Source: Cupriavidus necator A5-1
GTDB taxonomy: Bacteria; Pseudomonadota; Gammaproteobacteria; Burkholderiales; Burkholderiaceae
DNA length: 64,000 nt
Reading direction: 5' to 3'
Assembly: GCF_000744095.1 (NCBI RefSeq)
Contig: NZ_JQLI01000008.1
Coordinates: forward strand, 3,410,001 to 3,474,000
Under the pieces are notes generated by a model. The model was not told where the DNA came from. It worked only from the letters and a program-made list of their open reading frames with translations, and made no database searches. Position 1 is the first letter of the stretch; every line of letters starts with the position of its first letter. Below, one piece after another: positions 40,349 to 46,668 of the stretch. Both the position numbers and the translations under genes were made by a program.

Positions 40349-40642
40349 TCAGGCGCCGTCCGAGAACGGATCCGGCTTGCCCATGCGTGCGCCGTCGGTG
40401 AACGGGTCGGTCTTGCCGACGCGGGCGCCGTCGGTGTACGGGTCAGGCTTGCCGATGCGGGCACCATCGGTGAACGGGTCAGGCTTGCCCATCCGGGCGC
40501 CGTCGGTGTACGGATCCACAGCGCCGATCTTGGCGCCATCCAGGTATGGGTCGACCTTGCCGACAGCCGCGAACGCGGTGGTGGACGCAGCGCAGAGCGC
40601 GGCCAGTACGGAGGCGGCAGCAATGGTTTGTTTGAGTGTCAT
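40349..40642 (-). CDS. Secreted protein of six 12-residue DPYTDGA repeats
   Basis: 97 aa. The signal peptide ends near TTAFA (about residue 25). The whole mature part consists of repeats starting at Asp31, 43, 55, 67, 79 and 91, consensus DP[YF]TDGARxGKP, the last one partial. The repeats alternate Tyr and Phe and keep Asp-Pro and Asp-Gly-Ala in every copy. No enzyme domain is present. I do not know the family; a surface, metal-binding or matrix role is possible. Confidence 0.82.
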   Translation of the reverse strand: MTLKQTIAAASVLAALCAASTTAFAAVGKVDPYLDGAKIGAVDPYTDGARMGKPDPFTDGARIGKPDPYTDGARVGKTDPFTDGARMGKPDPFSDGA

Positions 40643-40849
40643 GAGATTCCCCTTGCCTTTTGATTGGTACAGGCATCGGCGCGACGCGAGTTGGCGGCGT
40701 CATCACGATGTCATTCTATTAGTCTAGGGGAAAACCCTTATGCGGATGAAGTGACGCTTTGAGCAGTCCGTTCAAATATTTTGACTGCGCTAAAGACAGG
40801 GGCGAATTTCCGGGAACCGGCTTCAGAGGCGCATGTCGCAGTGCGGCAA

Positions 40850-40879
40850 GCGAAAAAGCGAAGGGCCCCGAAGGGCCCT
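40850..40879 (-). terminator. Terminator after Tyr/Gly/Pro-rich gene
   Basis: AGGGCCC-CGAA-GGGCCCT (40862-40879) is a perfect stem. Read on the minus strand it lies 28 nt after the stop codon and is followed by TCGCTTTTT. Confidence 0.83.
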
Positions 40880-40906
40880 GTCTTTCAAAAAGCTTGCTTA
40901 CGCCGC

Positions 40907-41239
40907 TCAGTCGCGCCAGCGACCGTGGCCATGGCCGTGGCCGTGGCCGTGGTATCCCGGGCCATAGTAGCCGCGGTAGCCGTGGCCGTAGTAGCGCGGT
41001 GGGCCATAGTAACCCGGACCGTAGTAGACCGGACGCGGCGGGCCATAGTAGACCGGCGCCGGTGCCACCACCACCGGAGGTGGGGGCGCATAATACACAG
41101 GAGCGGGCGGATAGTAGGCCGGACCGCCGATCACAACGCCCGGGACGCCGACCGCCACGCCGACGCTCACATGGGCCATTGCCGCCCCAGACGCAAACCC
41201 GGCTGCGACACCGAATGCTGCGAGCCACCAACGTTTCAT
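40907..41239 (-). CDS. Secreted Tyr/Gly/Pro-rich protein with His-Gly tail
   Basis: 110 aa. The signal peptide ends near GAAMA and the mature N-terminus is HVSVGVAVGVPGVVIGG. A low-complexity body of YYxPP, VYYGPP and YYGPGY motifs follows, then a GHGHGHGHG tail able to bind metal. The start resembles that of the WxxGxW protein at 17764-18180 (QVSVNIAIGVPPP), suggesting a shared exported family. A -10 TACAAT lies at 41275-41280. Function unknown. Confidence 0.8.
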   Translation of the reverse strand: MKRWWLAAFGVAAGFASGAAMAHVSVGVAVGVPGVVIGGPAYYPPAPVYYAPPPPVVVAPAPVYYGPPRPVYYGPGYYGPPRYYGHGYRGYYGPGYHGHGHGHGHGRWRD

Positions 41240-41274
41240 ATCCGCCTCTCAAAATGAGATTTCTCTTAATCGGT

Positions 41275-41280
41275 ATTGTA
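41275..41280 (-). promoter_or_regulatory. -10 element of Tyr/Gly/Pro-rich gene
   Basis: The minus strand reads TACAAT here, with a weak TTCACC 18 nt upstream. The start codon is 36 nt downstream. Confidence 0.5.
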
Positions 41281-41321
41281 GAGGTTGGGAAATTTCCAGG
41301 TGAAACGGACGGCACGACATT

Positions 41322-41336
41322 GTTACCGGCGGTAAC
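41322..41336. promoter_or_regulatory. Palindrome GTTAC-N5-GTAAC
   Basis: GTTACcggcgGTAAC extends to 7-bp arms TGTTACC/GGTAACA at 41321-41337. It lies about 40 nt upstream of the -10 that reads toward the Tyr/Gly/Pro-rich gene. The same motif occurs at 30970-30984. It looks like a dimeric regulator site; the protein is unknown. Confidence 0.5.
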
Positions 41337-41404
41337 AGCCCCGTCACTTTTGGGCTCCGCGCGCGTAGTTTGGAGGGTTGCGACGAAGGACGACTGTTGC
41401 GCGC

Positions 41405-41433
41405 TTGCATCCGGATTGCGGAGCCACCACAAT
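41405..41433 (+). promoter_or_regulatory. tRNA-Leu promoter
   Basis: TTGCAT (41405-41410), a 17-nt spacer and CACAAT (41428-41433), ending 14 nt before the mature tRNA. Confidence 0.7.
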
Positions 41434-41447
41434 ACCGGGCTTGCCGT

Positions 41448-41534
41448 GCGGCCGTGGAGAAATTGGTAGACTCAGCAGACTTAAAATCTGCCGCCTTTCC
41501 GGGCTTACGGGTTCGAGTCCCGTCGGCCGCACCA
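41448..41534 (+). tRNA. tRNA-Leu (anticodon UAA)
   Basis: 87 nt including encoded CCA. The acceptor stem is GCGGCCG/CGGCCGC, the anticodon loop is CTTAAAA, and there is a class II variable arm. It reads the rare UUA codon and UUG. Confidence 0.97.
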
Positions 41535-41609
41535 GGCACATTGCCGCCCAGCCTCCAAAAGAAAAGAGAGGGCGATCGCCCCCTCCCCAGTCACTCCCCG
41601 CTTGCCGCC

Positions 41610-42710
41610 TCAGGCCATCGCGTAGCACAGCAGCGCGCCCAGCCCCATCAGGAACACAAACAGCACACCGGCCAGCGCCAGCGGCTTGCGTCCGGCACGC
41701 ACCAGGTCGCCGATGCGGGTGTGCAGGCCGATCGCCAGCATCGCGCATGCCAGCAGCCAGTTGTCCAGCGCAATCAGCGGCGCCTTCCAGGCCGTGGGCA
41801 CGGCGCCGGCCGAGTTGACCGCCATCACCGCGACGAACCCGACCGCGAACCACGGCACCGACTTCATGATGCCGCGCAGGCGGTTGCCGCCGGCCGACGC
41901 CTTTTCCCCTTGCGCGCCGCCGCCCTGCGGCCACAGCGCCATCACCAGCAGCAGCGGTCCCAGCGCCAGCACGCGCACCATCTTTGCCACCACGGCAGCA
42001 TCGGCGGTCGGCTCGCTGATCATCTTGCCGGCGGCGATCACCTGCGCCACCTCATGCAGCGTCGCGCCGGTGAAGATGCCGAACATGCGCTCGCTGACGG
42101 CCCAGTGCCAGTGGCCGGTCGCCAGTTCGTACAGGTAGGGATAGAGCAGCATGCCGACGGTGCCGAACAGCACCACCGTTGCCACCGCCACGGCGGTCTG
42201 CTTGTCATCGGTGCGCACCACCGACGACACGGCAATGGCCGCGGCCGCGCCGCAGATGGCGCTGCCCGAGCTGACCAGGATCGCCTCGCGGCGGCTCAGC
42301 CCGAAAAACCTGGTGCCGACCCAGGTACCGAACAGCAGCGTGGCGACCAGCATCGTCAGCGGCACCACGATGCCCGGCAGCCCCAGCGCGACGATCGACG
42401 CGAACGTCAGCCGCAGCCCGTACAGCGCCACGCCGAGGCGCAGCAGATAGTGGCGCGCGACCTGCATGCCGGGCGCCAGCGGGGCCAGCCAGTGGCGCGG
42501 CAGCGTATTGGCCGCGACCATGCCGGCGCACATGGCCAGCGTCAGTGCGCTCAGTCCGTAGCGCGACACGGCGGGGTGCTCCGCCAGCGCGATCGCCAGC
42601 CAGGCGATGCCGCCCAGCGGGACCAGCGTCAGCAGCCGCTGCGACCAGGGCGCGGGCAAGGCGGCCGGTGCGGCGGCCTGGGCAGTGCGGGAAGCGGAGA
42701 CAGAAGACAT
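41610..42710 (-). CDS. yeiH: YeiH/UPF0324 putative sulfate exporter family protein
   Basis: 366 aa with about ten membrane helices. Family segments include GLRLTFASIVALGLPGIVV, SSGSAICGAAAAIAVSSVV and FTGATLHEVAQVIAAG. UPF0324 proteins are annotated as sulfate exporters in a few cases, but the substrate is not settled. It is divergent from a LysR regulator with a shared 98-bp control region, as in the E. coli yeiE-yeiH pair. Confidence 0.87.
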   Translation of the reverse strand: MSSVSASRTAQAAAPAALPAPWSQRLLTLVPLGGIAWLAIALAEHPAVSRYGLSALTLAMCAGMVAANTLPRHWLAPLAPGMQVARHYLLRLGVALYGLRLTFASIVALGLPGIVVPLTMLVATLLFGTWVGTRFFGLSRREAILVSSGSAICGAAAAIAVSSVVRTDDKQTAVAVATVVLFGTVGMLLYPYLYELATGHWHWAVSERMFGIFTGATLHEVAQVIAAGKMISEPTADAAVVAKMVRVLALGPLLLVMALWPQGGGAQGEKASAGGNRLRGIMKSVPWFAVGFVAVMAVNSAGAVPTAWKAPLIALDNWLLACAMLAIGLHTRIGDLVRAGRKPLALAGVLFVFLMGLGALLCYAMA

Positions 42711-42762
42711 GGCAGGCTCGGGTTGTGTTCTTTAGTGCCTCAAGCGTACTGTCGCGCCATTA

Positions 42763-42777
42763 ACCCGTAAAACGGGT
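42763..42777. promoter_or_regulatory. Putative LysR operator between yeiH and its regulator
   Basis: ACCCGT-AAA-ACGGGT is a perfect 6-bp inverted repeat in the middle of the divergent region. A flanking TTA/TAA extends it with one mismatch. The position and size suit a LysR-type binding site. Confidence 0.6.
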
Positions 42778-42808
42778 AATATCGTTATGCGTTATTGATT
42801 CTTTCGAT

Positions 42809-43738
42809 ATGGAACACCGCCCAGAACCCCGCCCGGACCAACGCCCCCTGCGGCTGACGTTGCGCCAGCTCTCCGTATTCGTCGCCGTGGCCCAGCACGG
42901 CAGCACCATGGCGGCGGCGCAGGCACTGGCAATGTCGCAGTCGGCGGTCAGCGCATCGCTGGCCGAACTGGAGCGTGCCCTGGACAGCCCTTTGTTCGAC
43001 CGCGTCGCCCGCCGCCTGAGCATCAACGAGACCGGCCGCCAGTTCTTCCCGCGCGCCCTGTCGCTGCTGGACCAGGCGCAGGAGCTGGAGCGCTTCGCCA
43101 CCCAGACCGGGGTTCAGCTGCGCATCGCGGCCAGCAACACCATCGGCAGCTATATCCTGCCGCCGCTGCTGGCGGGCTTCCGCCACTCGCGCAGCGGTCC
43201 GTGCACGCTGGACCTGCGCATCGGCAATACGCGCGAGGTGCTGCAATCGTTGCTGCAGTTCGAGGCCGACATTGGCCTGGTGGAGGGCGCCAGCCATGAA
43301 CGCGACCTGCGCAGCGTGCCCTGGTGCGATGACGAGATGGTGGTGGTGGTCGGGCCTTCGCATCCGCTCGCGGCCGCGCCGCACGACCTCGTGGCGCTGC
43401 GCGATGCCGAGTGGATCGTGCGCGAGCCCGGGTCGGGCACGCGCGAGGTCATCGAGGAAAGGCTGGTGCCGCTGCTGGGCGAGCTGCGCTTCGCGCTGGA
43501 GCTGGGCAACGCCGAGGCGATCAAGCGCGCCGTGATGAGCGGCTTCGGCGTCAGCTGCCTGTCGCTGCATGTGGTGCAGGACGAACTGGCACGCGGCACG
43601 CTGGTCGCGATCCGCGACGGCCTGCCGCGCATCGTGCGGCCGTTGCAGCTGGTGGTGCACCAGGACAAGTTCCCGACCCAGGGCCTGCTGGCCTTTACCG
43701 AGTACCTGCGCACCATGGCGCCGCGCCTCGGCGCCTGA
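42809..43738 (+). CDS. LysR-family regulator (YeiE-like)
   Basis: 309 aa. The N-terminal winged helix (LRQLSVFVAVAQHGSTMAAAQ then SQSAVSASLAELERAL) is followed by a substrate-binding domain with LRIAASNTIGSYILPPLL and EPGSGTREVIEERL. The last feature is typical of CysB/YeiE-like members that sense small anions. It should control the divergent yeiH. The effector is unknown. Confidence 0.88.
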   Translation: MEHRPEPRPDQRPLRLTLRQLSVFVAVAQHGSTMAAAQALAMSQSAVSASLAELERALDSPLFDRVARRLSINETGRQFFPRALSLLDQAQELERFATQTGVQLRIAASNTIGSYILPPLLAGFRHSRSGPCTLDLRIGNTREVLQSLLQFEADIGLVEGASHERDLRSVPWCDDEMVVVVGPSHPLAAAPHDLVALRDAEWIVREPGSGTREVIEERLVPLLGELRFALELGNAEAIKRAVMSGFGVSCLSLHVVQDELARGTLVAIRDGLPRIVRPLQLVVHQDKFPTQGLLAFTEYLRTMAPRLGA

Positions 43739-43764
43739 GCCGCCGGACTGCCGGACTGCCGGGC

Positions 43765-44997
43765 TTAGGCCGGCTGCGGGTCGCTGCTGCGCTTGCGCCG
43801 CGCCGTGTACAGGTCGAGCAGGTGGAACAGCACCGGATTGAGCATGATCGACAGCAGCGCGCCGGCCAGGATCAGCGCCTGGCCGCGCTCGGGCAGGATC
43901 TTCAGGTAGACGCCGAGGCTGGCGAGGATGAACGAGAACTCGCCGATCTGCGCCAGGCTCACGGCGATGGTCATGCCGGTCTGGCCCGAATGGCCGAACG
44001 CGCGCACGATCCCCATCGCCGCCAGCGACTTGCCCACCACGATAATGAACAGCGTCGACAGCACGCCCCACGGGTCATTGACCAGCACCATCGGGTCGAA
44101 CAGCATGCCGACCGAGACGAAGAAGAGCACGGCAAAGGCGTCGCGCAGCGGCAGCGATTCCTCGGCCGCGCGATGGCTGAATTCAGACTCCGCCAGCACC
44201 ATGCCGGCAAAGAAGGCACCCAGCGCGAACGACACGCCGAACAGCGCATACGCGCCGTAGGCCACGCCCAGCGCGGTGGCGAGCACGCCCAGGCGGAACA
44301 TCTCGCGGTTGCCAGTCCAGACGATGCGCTCCAGCATCCAGGGAATGAATCGACGCCCGATCACCAGCATCACCGCGACGAATGCGGCCACCTTGCCCAG
44401 CGTCGCGAAGATCGCGAGCACCACTTCACCTGTGCCGGGCGCGCTCTCGCCTGTCGCTTCGCCGGCGCCAGCCAGCAGGCCGGCCATGGCTGGCAGCAGC
44501 ACCAGCGCCAGCACCATCGCCAGGTCTTCCACGATCAGCCAGCCGACTGCGATGCGGCCTTGCGGCGACTCCACCAGGTCGCGTTCCTGCAAGGCCTTGA
44601 GCAACACCACGGTGCTGGCCACCGACAGCGCCAGCCCGTACACCAGCCCCTGTCCCCACGACCAGCCAAAGCCCCACGCCACCAGCATGCCCAGCATGGT
44701 GGCGATGCCGATCTGCACTACCGCGCCCGGGATGGCAATGCGCTTCACCGCCATCAGGTCCTTGATCGAGAAATGCAGTCCCACGCCGAACATCAGCAGG
44801 ATCACGCCAAGCTCCGCCAGCTCAGGCGCCAGCGCCTGGTCGGCGGTATAGCCGGGCGTATGCGGCCCCACCACTATGCCCGCACACAGGTAGCCGATCA
44901 GCGGCGGCAGGCGCAGCCGGCTGGCAATGGCGCCAAGGATGAAGGCCAGGACGATACCGCCGACGATGGTGCTGATAAGCGGGGTGGCGTGATGCAT
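43765..44997 (-). CDS. CPA2 (Kef/YbaL-like) cation:proton antiporter, membrane domain only
   Basis: 410 aa with about 12-13 membrane helices. Recognisable segments are LPPLIGYLCAGIVVGPHTPG, GLALSVASTVVLLKALQE and GVSFALGAFFAGMVLAESE, the monovalent cation/H+ exchanger core. YbaL and KefB/C carry a C-terminal RCK/TrkA_N nucleotide-binding domain of 130-200 aa. This protein stops right after the last helix (YTARRKRSSDPQPA). The ATG at 44997 gives the normal N-terminus. Confidence 0.87.
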   Translation of the reverse strand: MHHATPLISTIVGGIVLAFILGAIASRLRLPPLIGYLCAGIVVGPHTPGYTADQALAPELAELGVILLMFGVGLHFSIKDLMAVKRIAIPGAVVQIGIATMLGMLVAWGFGWSWGQGLVYGLALSVASTVVLLKALQERDLVESPQGRIAVGWLIVEDLAMVLALVLLPAMAGLLAGAGEATGESAPGTGEVVLAIFATLGKVAAFVAVMLVIGRRFIPWMLERIVWTGNREMFRLGVLATALGVAYGAYALFGVSFALGAFFAGMVLAESEFSHRAAEESLPLRDAFAVLFFVSVGMLFDPMVLVNDPWGVLSTLFIIVVGKSLAAMGIVRAFGHSGQTGMTIAVSLAQIGEFSFILASLGVYLKILPERGQALILAGALLSIMLNPVLFHLLDLYTARRKRSSDPQPA

Positions 44998-45398
44998 GCG
45001 TGCGGGGTTCCTCGTGTCAGGGGCTGAACGGCGATGGCTGGATCCCACCCGTTTGTTTTCCGCGGCCACCACGACACAGCGTCCGGCGCGCACCAGCGGT
45101 CGGCGCGGAACGATCGGCAGCGTCGGAACCGGGCAAGCGGGGAAAGAACGGGAAGTGCCGCAGCGGCCCCGGACACACCTGGCGGCGCGTCACGGAATCG
45201 GGAATGGCGTTTGACATGCTGCTCCGCTGTCCATCGGGCGGAGCACCCCGAAAAGCGTACGACAGGAGTAATGTAACATGCCCGCCACTCGCTCAATGCG
45301 CGGAAATGGCAGGCGTTTTGTGTTGCCGGGATGTGTGGCGCACCAAACGGGCGCCGGAAAACAAAAACGGCGCCGCAAGGCGCCGTTCTGCATGGTAC
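44998..45398. other. Intergenic region between antiporter and tRNA-Cys
   Basis: 401 bp with no convincing gene. The part near 45280-45480 holds a plus-strand ORF with GGAG upstream, but it runs antisense through the tRNA-Cys gene and I do not accept it. The right end contains the tRNA-Cys terminator (45358-45387). Confidence 0.6.
45358..45387 (-). terminator. Terminator after tRNA-Cys
   Basis: AACGGCGCC-GCAA-GGCGCCGTT is a perfect 9-bp stem. On the minus strand it begins 12 nt after the tRNA and is followed by TTTGTTTTCC. Confidence 0.92.
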
Positions 45399-45472
45399 TG
45401 GAGGCGGAGGTCGGAATCGAACCGGCGTACACGGCTTTGCAGGCCGCTGCATAACCACTCTGCCACCCCGCC
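45399..45472 (-). tRNA. tRNA-Cys (anticodon GCA)
   Basis: 74 nt including encoded CCA. The acceptor stem starts GGCGGGG, the anticodon loop is CTGCAAA and the T-arm is GGTTCGATTCC. A separate -10 TACAAT lies at 45490-45495 on the minus strand. Confidence 0.97.
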
Positions 45473-45543
45473 AGGTGACGTGCTGCTGGATTGTAGCCGC
45501 ATTCAGCCGATGCTGCCGGAGCGCACCGTACGGCGATTCAACC

Positions 45544-45571
45544 CAAACAAAAAGGGAAGCGTTGCTTCCCT
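45544..45571 (-). terminator. Terminator between tRNA-Gly and tRNA-Cys
   Basis: AGGGAAGC-GTT-GCTTCCCT (45553-45571), followed on the minus strand by TTTTGTTT. It ends the tRNA-Gly transcript, so tRNA-Cys probably uses its own promoter. Confidence 0.88.
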
Positions 45572-45579
45572 CTGGGGAT

Positions 45580-45655
45580 TGGAGCGGGAGACGAGTCTCG
45601 AACTCGCGACCTCAACCTTGGCAAGGTTGCGCTCTACCAACTGAGCTACTCCCGC
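45580..45655 (-). tRNA. tRNA-Gly (anticodon GCC), copy 2
   Basis: 76 nt with encoded CCA. The acceptor stem is GCGGGAG, the anticodon loop is TTGCCAA and the T-arm is GAGTTCGAGACTC. It is identical to the copy at 45715-45790. Confidence 0.97.
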
Positions 45656-45714
45656 ATACAACTTTTACTGCCGGCCTGACCGCGTACGAACACGAAATCA
45701 AACCTTCGATAACC

Positions 45715-45790
45715 TGGAGCGGGAGACGAGTCTCGAACTCGCGACCTCAACCTTGGCAAGGTTGCGCTCTACCAACTGAGCTACTCCCGC
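45715..45790 (-). tRNA. tRNA-Gly (anticodon GCC), copy 1
   Basis: 76 nt with encoded CCA. It is identical over its full length to the copy at 45580-45655; the 59 nt between them is unrelated to the tRNA. Together they supply the major glycine decoder for GGC/GGU. Confidence 0.97.
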
Positions 45791-45916
45791 AGGGTGCTAC
45801 CACCACAAAAACTTCTGAGGCTATTTATTCCGCATTTCGCTGCTATCGAGCAACATCTTGCGTTATTTACCCCTCATTTCGCTGCTTTCGTTTGTGTCGT
45901 CAGCAACGAGAATGAG

Positions 45917-45945
45917 ATTATGCAAAGAACTGTTCTCGTCGTCAA
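45917..45945 (-). promoter_or_regulatory. tRNA-Gly operon promoter
   Basis: On the minus strand TTGACG (45945-45940), a 17-nt spacer and CATAAT (45922-45917) form a near-consensus sigma-70 promoter. It leaves a precursor leader of about 120 nt before the first tRNA-Gly. It starts 21 nt after the pgsA stop. Confidence 0.8.
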
Positions 45946-45965
45946 CACCTTTTTCGAATTTCTTT

Positions 45966-46565
45966 TCACTTTGGTGCGCCGGCCCCTGCCACTGCACTGC
46001 TGCGTTCGCGGATCTGCGGCCACGCGAGTTTCATGTAATAGATCATCGACCACAGCGTAAGCACCGCCGCCACATAAATCATCCAGGTGCCGAGCACATA
46101 GGCGTCGAAACCTAACACGCGGCCGCTGAAGAGCAACAGCGGAATCGCGACCATCTGCACCGTGGTCTTGAGCTTGCCGAGGAAATTCACCGCCACGCTC
46201 TTGGACGCGCCGATCTGCGCCATCCATTCGCGCAGCGCCGAGATGGTGATCTCCCGGCCGATGATCACCAGCGCGATCAGGTCCGTAACCCGGTCCAGCG
46301 CCAGCAGCGACAGCAGTGCCGCCGTCACCATCAGCTTGTCCGCGACCGGATCCAGGAAGGCGCCGAACGACGAAGTCTGGTTCCAGCGCCGCGCCAGGAA
46401 CCCGTCCAGCCAATCGGTCACCGCGGCGATGATGAAGAACGACGCCGCCGTCAGGTTCTTGGTGTGCATCGGCAGCCATGCATCGGGCAGGTAGAAGACC
46501 CCTACCACCAGTGGAATCATGGCAACGCGAAGCCAGGTCAGCAGGATCGGGATATTGAAAGGCAT
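45966..46565 (-). CDS. pgsA: CDP-diacylglycerol-glycerol-3-phosphate 3-phosphatidyltransferase
   Basis: 199 aa membrane enzyme of the CDP-alcohol phosphotransferase family. The signature DGxxAR-x8-G-x3-D-x3-D is read from DGFLARRWNQTSSFGAFLDP onwards. Its product is phosphatidylglycerophosphate, the first committed step to phosphatidylglycerol and cardiolipin. The ATG at 46565 gives the family N-terminus (MPFNIPILLTWLR). uvrC lies 103 nt upstream on the same strand, the usual uvrC-pgsA pair. Confidence 0.95.
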   Translation of the reverse strand: MPFNIPILLTWLRVAMIPLVVGVFYLPDAWLPMHTKNLTAASFFIIAAVTDWLDGFLARRWNQTSSFGAFLDPVADKLMVTAALLSLLALDRVTDLIALVIIGREITISALREWMAQIGASKSVAVNFLGKLKTTVQMVAIPLLLFSGRVLGFDAYVLGTWMIYVAAVLTLWSMIYYMKLAWPQIRERSSAVAGAGAPK

Positions 46566-46668
46566 GGAACTCGGCGGCGGGGGAACGGTGACCAATCCCG
46601 CGATTGTCGCCGATTTCAGGACCAATCGACCATCATTGGCCATATTCCCGCCCGGCCGCCGGGCCCGC

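Noticed and set aside
45279..45453. Small plus-strand ORF with an AGGAG upstream, 45279 onward
   Set aside because: It runs through the terminator and antisense through tRNA-Cys, and its composition reflects those elements.
45833..45886. Direct repeat CATTTCGCTGCT (two copies about 42 nt apart) between the tRNA-Gly operon promoter and the first tRNA
   Set aside because: Only two short copies in the precursor leader; no regulatory or mobile structure can be supported.
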